A stretch of DNA of 64,000 bases from Toxorhynchites rutilus septentrionalis (GCF_029784135.1 NC_073745.1:283506493-283570492), one strand, 5' to 3'; numbered from the stretch's first letter, positions 1 through 12,391 are shown. The notes: generated by a model from the sequence alone, not told the origin. Program-made: numbers and translations.

Positions 1-459
1 AGCAAATAGTCAGAAATTCGACTAGAAGTAGTCACATTTTGTAAAACATCTGAAAACAAACCATATACATTTTCATTTTCTTATTTTGTTACTGTCAGTT
101 CCAGTCAGTCAGCGATTTTCTACTAAAAAGCTCAACGTCGGCTCCTAGGGACCGAAGCGGGGCTCAACGTGTTGATGAACTTTGAGGGAAAAATATATGA
201 GAACAGTATTGTAACAGTACATATTGAGATTCTAGAATGTTCACACAAAACAAGGTAAAAAATATTCGCGAAAGAAAAAAAAAAGAAAAAAGTTAACATT
301 TTGTTGATGACAATAAGTTAAATTTACAAAAATGAATTAAAATTAACAATAGATTAAAATCAGTTGAACATCACGTAAGAAACTCGATTGTCAAAAAAGG
401 AATATTTTTTTTTATGTTATTAAATTTGATTACATTTGATAGACAAACAAACAAAAAAT
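1..459. other. AT-rich stretch without recognised gene
   Basis: No open frame of useful length and no terminal repeat was seen on either strand. The sequence is AT-rich with poly-A and poly-T runs. A GC-richer patch near 130-180 is not recognised. Confidence 0.5.
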
Positions 460-760
460 TAGAAGGGCAGAGTGCGAAGTTGTTTTTTTAAAAGTTTTTT
501 TAAATGCTGTAACTTCGTGAAAAATCAACGCATGAAGATGGAATGTACATAATTTTAAAACTTCAAGTTTTAAATATTACACGAACAGATTTTTATCTGA
601 GTGTGTTTGATGGAGTGGACAAAAATATTGGGATGAAAAAAAATAGTTTTTTTTTTGTTTTTTCAAACTTTCTGTAGACTAACACAATTTTTTGCTACCA
701 AACTTAAAATCAAATCATAGTAACTTTATCAAACTGCTTTTCATTTGATTACTAGAACTA
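460..760 (+). repeat. dispersed repeat shared with the palindrome arms
   Basis: The order of motifs here (GCTGTAACTTCGTGAAAAA, then CAACGCATGAAGATGG, then a poly-T run followed by TCTGTAGACTAACACA) recurs with moderate divergence at about 15440-15725 and, inverted, at about 36590-36880. The arm copies begin beside ACTCGACAAAAATTATGGG, which looks like a transposon end. The pattern suggests a non-autonomous DNA transposon, but no full terminal repeat pair or target duplication was found for this copy. Confidence 0.5.
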
Positions 761-1191
761 TCCTGTATGATTTTTCCATACAGAAAAATTTCTATTCGAA
801 TGAAGAATTACCCTTTCGTCTTTGATGATGAATAATTTAATAAATAATGATCGCACCGAATTGAGAACTCCAATAAATTTTGTACAAATCTAATTGATTG
901 CTTTGAAGAAATTTTGAAGAGATTGATTTTTTTTGCATCGATCAATTTTTTTTATAGTGTTTTCGGAAATCTTCTATAATTTTGAAAATACTGCAGTAAT
1001 TTCTAATTTTAGCAGGTAAGTTTTTAGCCTAGTACATTTTCTTTATTTTGGTGGTCTTATTTTGGTTATTGGTGGAAAATAAATATTACGGCAGCATTGT
1101 GCAACGTTGTTTTGAGTTTCTACAGTTAATAAGGAAGCAATATAAACGGCTTTTATTGACTAAGTTCTAATACTTAATAGTAAAAAAAACC

Positions 1192-1930
1192 ATGAATAGT
1201 CCATTGAAAGAGTTGTGGCTAGTGCTTTCTCTTCTTGAGCGATATTTGCCATTGCATGATATAACCACGAGGACTGATAGAAGTCAAACTGTGATTTATA
1301 ATATTCTAAAATTAAAAGAAAAACATCCATGAATCCGACGACGTTCTGGATATCTTTTTACTCTTACACCAAGTGTAAAGAGAATTCTGAAGCGATTGAC
1401 TCCGGTTAGAAAACTTTCTTCGACAGAAATCAAGGCAGAATTTGATCTCGGAGTATCCTCTCGATGAATTCGATAGAAATCACTATTTCCTGGCACGATA
1501 AACGGCGTGAACAACTCATCAGACTAAAGAGAAACATCGGCGCCGAACCGTTAATGCCTGGGGCTGCTTTCAGTCTGGCTGGGAAAACTCCTATCTAGTT
1601 CGTATCACTTAGAATGAACATTCAATATTATTGTAGTTTAATTGATGATGGCCTCATATCATTTTCTGTGGCAATAATGAATGACAACATGGTTTTCCAG
1701 TAATATCACCGCGCCGCTTATCACGTTTACAATGCTACGAAACAGTTTTTTCCTAACCAAAACATCCCACTTTTGGAATGACCGGTACCCAGTCCGGACT
1801 TAAACCCAATGCAAAATTTGTGAGGCTCTCTCTCACTTCGCGTATTCAAGCAAAGGAAAACATACGACACGGTTGGACAATTGAAAAATTCGATCGTCAA
1901 TGATTGCGGATTCGAAAACCTTAAACTAAA
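1192..1930 (+). pseudogene. decayed Tc1-like transposase
   Basis: Reading the plus strand from the ATG at 1192 gives a helix-turn-helix-like N-terminal part interrupted by TGA codons, with a stretch ending in SSTEIKAEFDLGVSS. Further on, around 1670-1820, a second frame carries DNMVF and then PVPSPDLNPMQNL, which corresponds to the SPDLNPIENLW block that holds the last catalytic acidic residue of Tc1 transposases; here the glutamate is replaced by glutamine. Several stops and at least one frame change separate the blocks, and part of the catalytic domain is missing. In the family the protein is about 340 residues and cuts and joins element ends at TA sites; this copy cannot make it. No terminal repeats were identified. 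Confidence 0.75.
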
Positions 1931-4873
1931 CTTAAACCTTAAACTGAAGATAGCAATGTAATGTCACTCATAATTTAAAAGTCATCATGCAAAGTTGGGA
2001 TACAAACTTTGACAAATATAAACCAGTTTCCTTGAAAAGCTGCAGCTGTTTTTAAACATATTTCCCACCCAAAATTATGAATCTACTACTGAAGATACCA
2101 ATAGAAAAATACTGATATGGTAAAATAATCTAACTTCGCGAAACACGTTGCTCGAGTGTAAGTCACTGCACGATGCAATGGTTATACAAAGTGTGCTTTT
2201 TTACTTTGACTAATGTCATAAATCACGCGCGATCTGTCGGAAATAAAAGCTTAGGAACGAGCCTCTATAAAAAGTTGTTGGGTCTGAGCCAAGGGGCACG
2301 GACGGGATCTTGACATAGGACTATGATTGTGTGTAGTATTTACATAGAGTTTTTCATAGTTCAAAATCTGTATTTTTCTTCTCTTTTGATACATCAAGTG
2401 GATGCCCTGGAAAAAACGTTTCCTGTATGTACTTGTATCCTTTAAACGGGTTAGATGACATAACGTGGTAGAATTCGGTACCGCATTCTGTTCTTAAATG
2501 TACAAAAAAATACCATTAAAGCCATTACTACCCTTTTCTTCTGTTTATTCAATCATGCAGAAGAAGACAAAGAGTCATCATGTATCATTTTTAAACACAG
2601 GTCTAAATAGTTAAAACCTACATAAATATAAGCCTAAGTCAAATCAATCTATGACTACAAAAATATATTATGAATAAAAATAGCATTATGTCCTGCGTTA
2701 CCACGTTGTCCGGAACATTGTTTGTAATAACTTTATAGCCCTGTAACTTCGCGACTACTCAAGCTATCATAATCTGATTTACGTGGGAATGCCCTTTCGA
2801 ACTTCTGAATCAGCAGCCATTCAAATTCATTTATTGCATTTTTACATAACCAAACAACATAATCGATATTATGACATCCTGGATCACAATTACACAAATT
2901 GTTAGTAGTGAGACCTACACGATAAAAACATGAATTGAGCACAAATTGATTGGACAACATACAATATAATATAGAATTAATGCCTATTATCGGTAAATGG
3001 AGAATAATTCATTTTACGCATCAACTCACATTATGAGCTAACGCCCGAATTTAGGCAAAAAGATTGCTCGTTGCGTCGGGGAGGAAGCGTGTGGATAGTG
3101 CAATCGATAGAAAACATACCCAATTAAATCGTCAAATTGTTAACTTTTTTTACTATATTCACTGTTTAAAGCAAAAAAAAAAAATCTGGATAAATTTCCT
3201 GTCTAATGATATATAACACAACATATGTCGCAATAACCATTTTGAGTAATATGCGTTTGAAAACTCTTAGTAAATTGCTACATTCTCGTAGAGTGGCCCC
3301 CCTATATAGAAATCAAAGACATAGTCCTATGTCAAAATCGTCCTGTATATTGAAGATTACTAAATTTCTATTCGATATACCGCAGAGCTTTTAGTTCGGG
3401 AATCAAAATATATTCTAAATGAAGAAGTAAAAGATTGGAAGAAGTTTTTACAAGCAGCATTTTCTATTGATTTTTTCGAGGGAAAAATAGAAACTACTTT
3501 AAAACTTAAAACTTCATGCTCTCAAATTAAGTGATTCATTAAGTTTTCGTATGAACTCTTCAGAACTTCCTTCTAAAATGTTTGGTTTCCCAAAACTATT
3601 CGACAAGGGCACATATATTGCTCCTCTTGTACCAATGGTGAACCGATGGCATTGGCACAAGTAACTATAAAATACCTGGGAACAGTTCATACGAACAGTT
3701 GAAAATACTGAAACAGCTCAATTGATGCGGTTACGAATCAACTCCCACTCGGCAGAGGTGAACATAACGAGACGGTAGCTCAAAAGTCCGCAATGGCATA
3801 TCGTTTCGTGCCGTGTATCGTGTATCGGAAATCCTGCACCTCCGAAGCAGCTTCTTTTCAGTTGCCATGGAGAGAGTTGAAAAAGATACCTCACCTTTCA
3901 ATCCTTCCAAGAAATGATGAATGTTGTCGAATGTCGAAATTATTCGGCACTTGGCCTTGGAATGCATCGTTCCCCCGGTAGCATACATAAAGGTGCTTCC
4001 TCTCTCTTTCTCTCATCATGTCTCACATATCCGGCAATTTCTATTGTCGTTTCTGTTCCGACAATGGGATTCAAGGATGGTATGGCTTCTAACGGGATAG
4101 GAAATATATTTGCTTTTGGTGTTATGGACGATTGGGTAACAACGTGCAATGGTTACTTCTAGGAACGATTATTGTGTGATGCTGTGACGCGGGACAAAAT
4201 CAAATTCATTCAAAAAGATGTCTTAAAATAAAATAAAAATAACGTTAAAATAACGAACAAGTCACGAATGAGCAGTCAGTATCCACTAAAAGATTAAAAT
4301 CAGTTTCCACGTCCCACGATCATTTGTTCATAAATGTGCTATTGCCTTTTACTCATTCACGTTTCATCGGATGGATTCATAGTTATGGAGATACGTGCCC
4401 ACATTAGTATAATTTTCACATATCAAACAGTTCCAAGCATTGCCTCAAAGGCTGAAGGTCACCAGTCTTCAAGCAGCTGAAAGCAAGCAAAAAGAAATGT
4501 TTATGCGCTTAAATACGAACACGTGATCGATTCAATCGATGTTAGAAAACCGTACCGCGTCCCAATTTGTCAGCAAAATTGTCACTTGTGATTGGCAAAA
4601 TTGTTGGGTAATATTTAAAACATTGTTTTTATCGCCTTCGTTTATTTTAATTGGGCTCATTAGCATATCCTGTAGTATCAGAAACGGATTGAAGTGCGTA
4701 AATTCTATCTCATCGATACGAATGGTAAATCAATACTATTGGCTGTCTGTGTAATACAACTTCTTTCGGTGCACTGTTCAGTTGTGTGTAGAGTGGGATG
4801 GTTGATACCTAAGACAAGACCAGACAACTGGCTTCTTACTCTTCTTCGTCGTCCAAAAACGAAGCCATGACAT
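1931..4873. other. long stretch without a supported gene
   Basis: Only short open frames occur on either strand and none resembles a known family. Two spots near 2312 and 3320 carry a GACATAGGACTATG / CATAGTCCTATGTC motif. Related palindromic sequences recur near 9410, 10980, 12805 and 14037, so these may be ends or remnants of one dispersed repeat. A pair of overlapping opposite-strand frames around 3730-4160 is not recognised. Confidence 0.4.
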
Positions 4874-5237
4874 GAAGATGCCAGAGCTGCCAAATATTAT
4901 AAAATATCGGATTTTTCAAATTTCTATTTTAATGAATCGTAACATTTGATTGGTGCGAATTCAATGATTATTGCATATTTTCAAATAGACAATCTCAAAA
5001 ATATGCTTTAAAAGGATAAAATAAGTCTTTTAAATACCCATATCTATAATATAATCGTTTCCAAAACAAATTTGGGATTTTTTTTAGCAAATAAATCTAA
5101 TCTGACAACCGTTACAGCGTTATGCAGATTCTCATTGTCTGAACCAAAACATTCTATCTTATTATATGAGCAGGAATACAACCAAAACAACGTTAGGAAG
5201 CCATTTTATTCATACAAAACGTAATTCAAAAATAAAA

Positions 5238-7889
5238 ATGAAGTGTAAAGCCTTAAATTGTGAGCGAAGGACGGATACTCACCCTGAGTATAAATTTTAT
5301 CGGTTCCCTCAAGACAAAAATATTCGGAAAGAATGGATTCGATTTTGCGTGAACAGTGAATTAGAAGTTCCATTCTTTGAAATCAAATCAAGCACAAGAA
5401 TATGTAGCGTAAGTATTAAAAACTAATTCTAAAACATATCCTAATACTAGTATATATACAGGCTCATTTTGTTGATGGGAAATACAATGAAAATGGAGTT
5501 ACGAAAATTCCGACCTTAGCTGCATCCGCGAATGAGGAATGGGAAGAGATACAAAGTATTGAGAACAATTATGATTTGGTTGACGTATATGAAGGAGATA
5601 AACAACTACAGGAAGAAATATTTCGTTTGAAACATCAAATTTCCAAGCTGAAAAGGTAGTGTGTCAAAAAATATGTTATTTTCTAATATTTTATATTGAT
5701 GTAACCGTTAATAGAATTGTAAAACAATGGAAGAAAAAATGCGGATATCTGACCTCGAGAATTCGTGGAAAACAACCCTTGAAGAAGCTTTTCAGAGAAG
5801 ATCAAATTAAGCTATTAACAGGAGAGGTTAAAAAAGTGAAACGTTGGTCCAATGAAACGATTACGGAAAATTTACAAATTCGGTTTGCATGTCAAGGTGG
5901 ATACGACAAGCTTATTCAAAAAGGCTTCCCGTTCCCATCCACGAGGACTCTACTACGCCAAATTGAAGGAGTTCGTTTCAGTCCTGGTATGTAATTATAA
6001 TCATATGTCTCATCGCATGTTAATATATGAAATGATATTTTGTAGGTATTCTTGAAGATATATTCGAGCTGCTACAACATAAAGTCTCCACAATGTCGGT
6101 TGAAGAAAAGGACTGCGGATTGGTTCTAGACGAAATGAGCATAGACGAGGCAAATGAGTTTTGCCAAAATACGAAGCAGTTTGTTGGAACAACAACGCTT
6201 CCTATGTCCCAAACTTTAGCCTGTAAAGCTTTGGTATTCATGCTAGTTGGAATCGCAGCGCGCTGGAAACAGGTGGTTGCTTTCGAGTACACCGGCAACT
6301 CTATACAAAAAGAGTTTTTGAAGAATGCTGTATTGTCTGCAGTTTCAAGAGCAGAGGGAATCAGTTTGCGTGTCCATTTTATAACAACAGATTCCGGGTC
6401 CGAAAACCAGCGCATGTGGAAGGATTTGGGGATCGATATTCGTCGCAAAAATGAGACATTAAATGCTGCGATACCTCATCCAAACGCTGAGAACAGAATG
6501 CTAGAGATCATACCCGATCCCGTACACGTATTTAAAAATACAGTACATGGCTGGTTGAACAATGTCTACCTGAAAGTTCCGGATTGGTATGTTCGTGAAA
6601 AAAAGCTAACATCCAATATTGTTCATCGAGACCATTTAACCACAATCGTGAACTCCGAAATAAACAACACGTTGCGGCTTTGTCACAGACTAACGGCCTC
6701 GGATGTGTGCTTTGACAACAGAACATCTTCAATAGATAAAATGAAAGTATGCAACGCAACAAAATATTGCAACAGGACGGTGGCTGCAGCATTGAAGTTT
6801 CATGCGGAAATACGAGAATTACCGGAGCTTCTTACTACCGCATGCTTCATAGAAGACTTTGCTCGATGGTTCGAGCTTATCAATAATAGGGCAGAAGAAA
6901 AAGTATTTTGTTTGAATGATCCTATGAAATATGACGAGGATATCGCTCATCTGAAGACCATGGTGCGGTTAATGTATGATCTCCAAGTAGGACACGGACA
7001 TTGGAAACCATGGCAAACAAGTGTAATCGTTTGCACGAATGCAATTGTGAGGTTGACAGATCGGCTTTTGCATGAAGGACACCCACAAATATTTACATCG
7101 CGGTTCGTCCAAGATTGTCTGGAGAGTCTTTTCTCATTGATTCGTGCAAAGCAACGACGCCCAACTCCATTGCAATTCAGCAATAACTTGAAAATTGTGA
7201 CTCTTTCGCAATACATGACCGTAGTACCGAATGCTTCGTATACAGCCGATACACAACAACATCTTATTGGATTGATAGATTTGCTATCAAAGCGGCGTGA
7301 AGAATGTTCAGCCCAGAAATTGATGGACAATGAAGCAGCATCGACATCATATCGAATTTCAGCTTCATCTAATTCTAGTGATAATGTGGATGATATGAAT
7401 ATTGAATTCGACTATGAGTACACCGTCGATGAAGCGAAAACTTTTCTCGACAGAACAGAACAAAATTCGTTGTTCTATATAGCTGGTTTCATCATCAAAA
7501 AAATTATTCAGCGGGAAAGAACATGTCAGCAGTGTAACAAGAGATTGGTAGTCAGCAAAACACAACCTAGATTGTATCAACCGTCTCTTTTTTCATATTT
7601 GCGAGCTACAGCTTCTAACTCTCCCATCTGCATAGTGAATGATGAGACTTTTAATTTCTTCTTAGCAATGGAAATTCTATTCCGAAATATGAAATCGCAT
7701 TTGGAACCTAACGAAGCTGATTTGCCGAAGAAAATGGCAGGAGAAATGTATGTTTTGCCATCCACTTTATTCCATTGTGAAAAAACAAGGAATGACATTA
7801 TAAAAAAATTTATATCTTTTCGTTTAAAAAGCGGAGAAAACAAAAAAACAAGGAAACGAAAATTTGATAGCAGGAGCATGGCATGGTAG
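5238..7889 (+). CDS. P-element-type transposase with N-terminal THAP domain, four exons
   Basis: Proposed exons are 5238-5408, 5462-5655, 5715-5986 and 6046-7889; all three introns are 53-59 bases, begin GT and end AG, and keep the frame, giving 826 residues. The ATG at 5238 is chosen because it places the C2CH zinc ligands as in THAP domains: C3, C8, C56 and H59, with W33 and F23-P24; C56 and H59 are joined only by the first splice. A P74-T75 box and a leucine-rich coiled segment (about 104-122) follow. The catalytic part shows LVLDEMS (D241), TTDSGSENQRMW (D328), PDPVHVFKN (D370) and QDCLESLFSLIR (E572), then AGFIIKKII near the C-terminus. No stop or frameshift interrupts any exon. THAP9 and Drosophila P transposase are the closest families; they bind element ends through the THAP finger and need GTP and a metal ion. 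AATAAA lies at 7891-7896. Active transposase or domesticated gene cannot be told apart from sequence alone. Confidence 0.9.
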
Positions 7890-7960
7890 AAATAAAATAT
7901 ATTAGTATCAGAAACCAAATAGATTATTATTAAACTAAACTTATGTCCATTTCCATTTTA

Positions 7961-8732
7961 GTGTTGTCCGAAAACTCATTTTTTCCACTTTTTCCCAAAA
8001 ATGACTTTTTCAAAAAATCATAACTTTTGAACCTCTGAACCGATTCAGATGATCAATAAATCTAATTGAAGCCAATGAGATAGATTTTTAATAGAAAAAA
8101 TATTGAAAAAAGTATTGAACTTGGAAAGAGGGTTCTAGAGAGGTGTTTTTTTCGTTTTAGAGTCATTATTTTGTAAATTTAACATGTTTTAAGTCTTCGT
8201 TCAATATTCGTATGTGACTAGACTAGACCTATGCGACTAGAATCCTATCTTTCCGGTAAGTATGATATTTTTTCAAAAAAGATTGGCTTATTGGCTTCAA
8301 TTTAATATGTCGATCATCTCAATCAGTTCAGTAGTTCAAATGTAATAAATTTTTGCAAAAAATTATTTTTGGATGAGAGTGGAAAAATGATTTTACGGAC
8401 GACCGGTTAACTTTGAAAAGTCACTCAAAAACACAAAAAAGCCTATCTGATATCGAGATATGTTATGTAATAAATCCTCAGCTTTCAAGAAAAAACATAA
8501 AATATAAAAACATAAAAACAAAAAACATAAAAATAACAAAAAACAACTACAATCAATAGTTACGAAAACAAAATTCGATTTCTTGGCAAGCCTAATATTT
8601 TTCCAAAAAAGATTAATTGGCTTCAATTTGATATATCGATCATCTAAATCGGTTCAGTGATTCAAAAGTTATGAATTTTTAAAAAAGGCACTTTTAGGAA
8701 AAAGTTGAAAAAAATGATTTTTCGGACCACCC
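7961..8732. mobile_element. TA-flanked inverted-repeat element (MITE-like)
   Basis: The left end GTGTTGTCCGAAAA and the inverted right end (GGGTGGTCCGAAAA on the other strand) are followed by about 130 bases of inverted similarity, and TA lies on both sides. A third copy of the same block is present near 8270-8400. No coding frame is recognised. TA duplication and the end sequence fit a non-autonomous Tc1/mariner-type element. It lies directly downstream of the P-type gene. A similar GGGTGGTCC end flanked by TA occurs at 30690. Confidence 0.65.
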
Positions 8733-8857
8733 TAAAATAAGAAAAGGTCACCCTAACGAAAAAATAAAAAATACGGGTCTAATATTTTGCAATAAAGAAA
8801 GAAACTACCACTTTTCATGGAAATCTGAGGAGCACTATATCGGTTTGACATGAAATG

Positions 8858-8861
<4 letters not shown>

Positions 8862-8905
<44 letters not shown>
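8862..8905. repeat. (TA)n tract
   Basis: About 44 bases of uninterrupted TA dinucleotide. Confidence 0.95.
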
Positions 8906-8908
<3 letters not shown>

Positions 8909-10514
8909 TTTTCAATTCAATCAAAATATAGTAACAAAATAATTAGGTAAAACGTGTATACAATTCCTTCACATTTCCTCTAAACTAAGTATCGTAATAT
9001 CAATTAAATTCATTTTTTTCTAAATTCAATACAAACCCAACGTAATTTATTTTTATTGGCAACACTGGAAAAATCGACTTTGTTTACAAAATTTATCGAA
9101 ATCGACCAATCAGAAATCAGAACGACTGACAGAAATTTGGTCCGTATCTGACAGAAATTTGGTCCGTAAAAGACCCCCTATTGTCTGATCTTATCTTAGG
9201 TTGATACCTGAGAGAGAGGAGCCAGCTGAATGACAGATAGTTTGTTTTCTTCTTATTCTTCTTACGCATCATCATCAAGAAAATTCCAATCTGACAATTT
9301 CAATCAAGCATGTTGTTGTCATTCATTTATGAGAAAAGTGTTCAAACTTGACGTGAACCTTTGTTTGTGAGTATTTTTGTGCGTTTTTATCCCCGATTTG
9401 ATTTCTGACGTAGGACTGCGTCTAACAGGAATATATTTGGGGTATAAGAAGGATCATGTAGGAAATAATAAAAGATGTACCAGGCCAGCCCACATCATGG
9501 CTTCCAGCAGCATCGGCCCATTCCAACATTTTTTTTTTACTTTTGATAATTTCGATATAGGTGTTCTAAAGAATTATTTCGATGATTACTAAAACAATAT
9601 CCGAAATTTTTTTCATTCTTTCATTCATTCTTTCACTGGTTCCAGGTTGATCTATTGCTGCAAGCTCAGTGAATCGATTTTTGCAATGTGGGCGATGATT
9701 GTATATTCTCCGATGCAATTTGAATATGCAACGTATGTGGAATATATAAAATAAGTGCTAATCTTCCAATTAAAAGAGTCAACATTGATTTCTCTCAGGT
9801 GCATTTTGATGGAATTTTGTTTGTGTCCGATGGAAATAATAGTAGGTTGACTAAAAAGGATGCTGTGTCTGCAATTTTAACAGGCAGTGATCACGATTCG
9901 GATGAAGATGAGAATTATCCTATCAGTCTCTCGTCATCTTTGCCATGATATTCCTGCCCATCACTGATGGACCATTCATATGCAAATTTTAAATTTGACA
10001 TGCAGGTTGCTAATCAAGGCAATAGTATCACTGAAGATCCAATCGAATTGACCGATAGTGAAGGTGAACCAATTGGTCTTGTCCACAAAACTAAAATGGT
10101 CAAGATTCTTTCTCCCCTTTATGTGTGATTTAATTTGTATACCATTTCCCATAGACAACATAACTGTCGCTTCCAAACAGTCTACATAAATGAAGCGCTC
10201 ACTCTGCTCTCCCTCACAACACTCACTTTCCTTTTGTGACATTGATGAGTGAACATTGTTTGTGTGAGTGTCGATCCGGAATGAATTGTCTTTCTCAAGA
10301 TTCATTGTACCCCTAAAAAGTGCTCGAAAGATGTAATCTTACGTTGATCGCACTTGATCGAAGAAATTACAAAAAGAATGTATTTGACCGCAGTATTTGA
10401 TAAACTCTTTCTGAAAAGAACTGGATTTGATTTGCTGAAAACACTATCTTGTTTTCTCTCGTGTTGTGCGTTATGTGTGGCTATGGTAGTTTTTTTCGAA
10501 GCTGCTACTGATTT

Positions 10515-10709
10515 CTATGGCTTCGGCGTTTTCGGCTTGCATGCAGCGATTTTTGAGGATTTGTTTGACTTTTGCTTTCGGGCAGCCACACCAGCAGTAT
10601 CAGCAGCTTTCTTCTTGCTGGTCGCCTTCTTCACAGTAGCAAGTTTTTTTTTTGTAGCAGTAACTGTTCCAAAATGATCTAACCGCTGTACAATTATAAT
10701 TGAGTGCAT
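10515..10709 (-). pseudogene. lysine/alanine-rich frame resembling a histone H1 tail
   Basis: On the minus strand the frame reads a basic tail rich in K, A, T and S (for example KKATSKKKAADTAGVAA and CKPKTPKP) and then stops. The composition is that of a linker-histone C-terminal tail. There is no globular domain, and the first ATG overlaps the predicted transcription start of the promoter-like module just upstream. It is therefore either a decayed histone-like gene or a low-complexity frame. It lies inside the element at 9207-11141. Confidence 0.25.
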
Positions 10710-11003
10710 TTCCGAGCTTGCACCTTATATTCCTTATATACAGATTTTTGTGATTTCAATTGCTTGCCTTCAAAGCAATTTTTTAGCTATTGAAACAAGT
10801 TTTTGGATCAATAAGTAACACACATATAACGCGTAGACATTTTATCTTTCGAATGAAGCGGTTATCATTACATTTCTTTCAACCGGCGAAGAGGTTTTAT
10901 TGCTCAAAATCTTGTTTCTCCAATGTAACACTCTTGTTTTCGAAGCTTTGAACTTACACCCCTGTATAGAAATGAAGGATGTAGTCCGACGTCAAAATTA
11001 TTT
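10680..11003 (-). promoter_or_regulatory. promoter-like repeat module, copy 1
   Basis: This region and 13743-14055 are about 80 percent alike by eye along some 320 bases in the same orientation. Read on the minus strand, it contains a TATATAAGG box (near 10733-10740) and TCAATT about 30 bases downstream in the initiator position. Upstream it shares CGCGTTATAT and a TTGACGTCGGACTACATC end. The geometry is that of a TATA/initiator core promoter pointing leftwards. Confidence 0.45.
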
Positions 11004-11141
11004 TCACATAAAATCTCTTGCAAAAAAATGTCATTTTGAAATTTTCTACATATTTCAATACTTCCCCTTGGTTCACCGTGACTGGTCCGCGCTGACATAA
11101 GGGTGATCACAACAAAAGCGAGCTGGCTCCTCTCTCTCAGG

Positions 11142-11389
11142 TTGATACGAGACTTCCATTTTTTATGTTAATAATATCACAAATAATCCGATGCTTCTTG
11201 TTGCAAGTTGGTCTTATTCTTTTCAGTTTTGAAGTTTAACATTATATTGTCGTAGTGAGTATGATTTTTTCACCATAATCCGTCACATCTATTTTATGAA
11301 GCGTGGACCTTTGAACGCATAATGCACTTGTGCTATTGCCTTGCATTCTATAGTTGTCCATTATATCTGTACGTCAGCTATTTTACTGC
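11142..11389. other. short unassigned interval
   Basis: AT-rich sequence between the 1.9-kb element and the SINE. No feature is recognised apart from the target copies of both insertions. Confidence 0.4.
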
Positions 11390-11401
11390 TGCTCGTTTTT
11401 T

Positions 11402-11889
11402 TTTTATCCCATTTATTTATTTATTAGGCTCATTAGCATTTTATCTGCAACAGAGCCGGGTTTTTATCGTGTACATGTACATATGTTTATGTTTCTATAA
11501 ATTGTAAATTACACAGTAGTAGTAGTAGCCATTTAGGCGTTAGTTTTTCTGTTCCATTACATTATGGTAAATTACACTGTAGTAGTCATTTAAGCGTAAG
11601 GGTATTCTATCTGTTCTTCCATTGTTTAGCAGACCGGACAGCGGAGACAGTTGATATTGATCATTGTTGGGTTATTTATAGAAGCCCGATGTTTCTTGCA
11701 GAGCAGAGCAGTTGTATGGTTGAATCGATCTTATTTCGACCGTGGATCGATCTCCATCGCTGATGATGGTTGCGTGGACGTAGTTATTCTATAATAACAC
11801 AAAGATGGTCAATTGAGGGCCCTGAGTTTGAACTCACGATCGACCGCTTAGGAAGCGAACGCGTTACCAAGTGGCTACGAAGACCCCCT
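11402..11889 (-). mobile_element. tRNA-derived SINE, full length
   Basis: Read on the minus strand it starts GGGGGTCTTCGTAGCCAC, with a Pol III A box over the GTAGCCACTTGGTAACG region and a B-box-like GAGTTCAAACTCA. It ends in GGCTCTGTTACAG... and an AAATAAATAAATGGGATAAAA-type tail. TGCTCGTTTTTT flanks both sides (11390-11401 and 11890-11901) as a target duplication. The same family occurs at 39403-39886, in pieces at 38846-41325, and as a 3' fragment at 49483-49767. Confidence 0.85.
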
Positions 11890-12089
11890 TGCTCGTTTTT
11901 TAATTTTGTTTATTTTTTTCGGTTTTATAATTTATTTCTGAAAGAGTAAGTTTCCATTACTAATATCTTGATGCACTAATGCATGGTTTTATTTGAATAT
12001 GTACGGTCCTCATTGCGAGCCATTATTTATTCCACTCCATTTCAGCGAGTCCAATATTCATCGTTAATAGAAAAATAAAAACATCCTAA

Positions 12090-12391
12090 TGGCGGGTTTA
12101 CACTAGGGAGATCTATAGCTATAGATGGATTTATTCACCTGAAAATAGGTGTAAACGGGTGAGAATAAATATGATACACTTATTCGAGGTATATATAACT
12201 TGAATAAATTAAGCATATGTAAACGCTTGTGAATTTCTCACTGGAGAGAAATCACTAAAGTTGGATGCAGTTCTACTTCAGGTGAATAAATTTACCGAAA
12301 ATATGAATATATTCATTATAGAAGATGATGCGATTTCTATAAATCTAATCATATTTCTTCACATGAATATATCACTAGTCTAAACCCACCC
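12090..12391. mobile_element. 302-bp MITE with TAA target duplication (Harbinger-like)
   Basis: The left end TGGCGGGTTTACACTAG and the right end, read inverted as GGGTGGGTTTAGACTAG, match at 14 of 17 positions. TAA flanks both sides (12087-12089 and 12392-12394). A 3-bp TWA duplication with G-rich termini is typical of PIF/Harbinger elements. No coding frame is present. Confidence 0.65.

Larger units (their letters stand above)
4882..9067 (+). mobile_element. possible full extent of the P-type element
   Basis: CAGAGCTGCCAAAT at 4882 and ATTGGCAACACTG ending at 9067 form an imperfect inverted pair enclosing the transposase gene. The flanking eight bases (GAAGATGC and GAAAAATC) agree at five positions. 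P and hAT elements both make 8-bp duplications, and this terminal sequence also resembles hAT ends such as those at 39965-41146. The 3' part would include the inserted element at 7961-8732 and a (TA)n tract. The match is weak and the boundaries are only a suggestion. Confidence 0.3.
9207..11141. mobile_element. 1.9-kb element with 21-bp perfect terminal repeats and 6-bp duplication
   Basis: The 21 bases at 9207-9227, beginning CCTGAGAGAGAGGAGC, are the exact reverse complement of 11121-11141. TTGATA lies immediately outside both ends (9201-9206 and 11142-11147), as expected of a 6-bp target duplication. Inside are several short frames that are not recognised, including an acidic stretch GSDHDSDEDENYP near 9890, a lysine/alanine-rich frame on the minus strand (10515-10709) and the promoter-like module at 10680-11003. 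No transposase is recognised, so it is presumably non-autonomous. The superfamily is not assigned; a 6-bp duplication is uncommon among insect cut-and-paste elements. Confidence 0.7.

Noticed and set aside
6010..7918. Minus-strand frames up to 142 codons over the P-type gene
   Set aside because: They lie opposite the transposase exons, which carry clear catalytic motifs; no independent evidence supports them.
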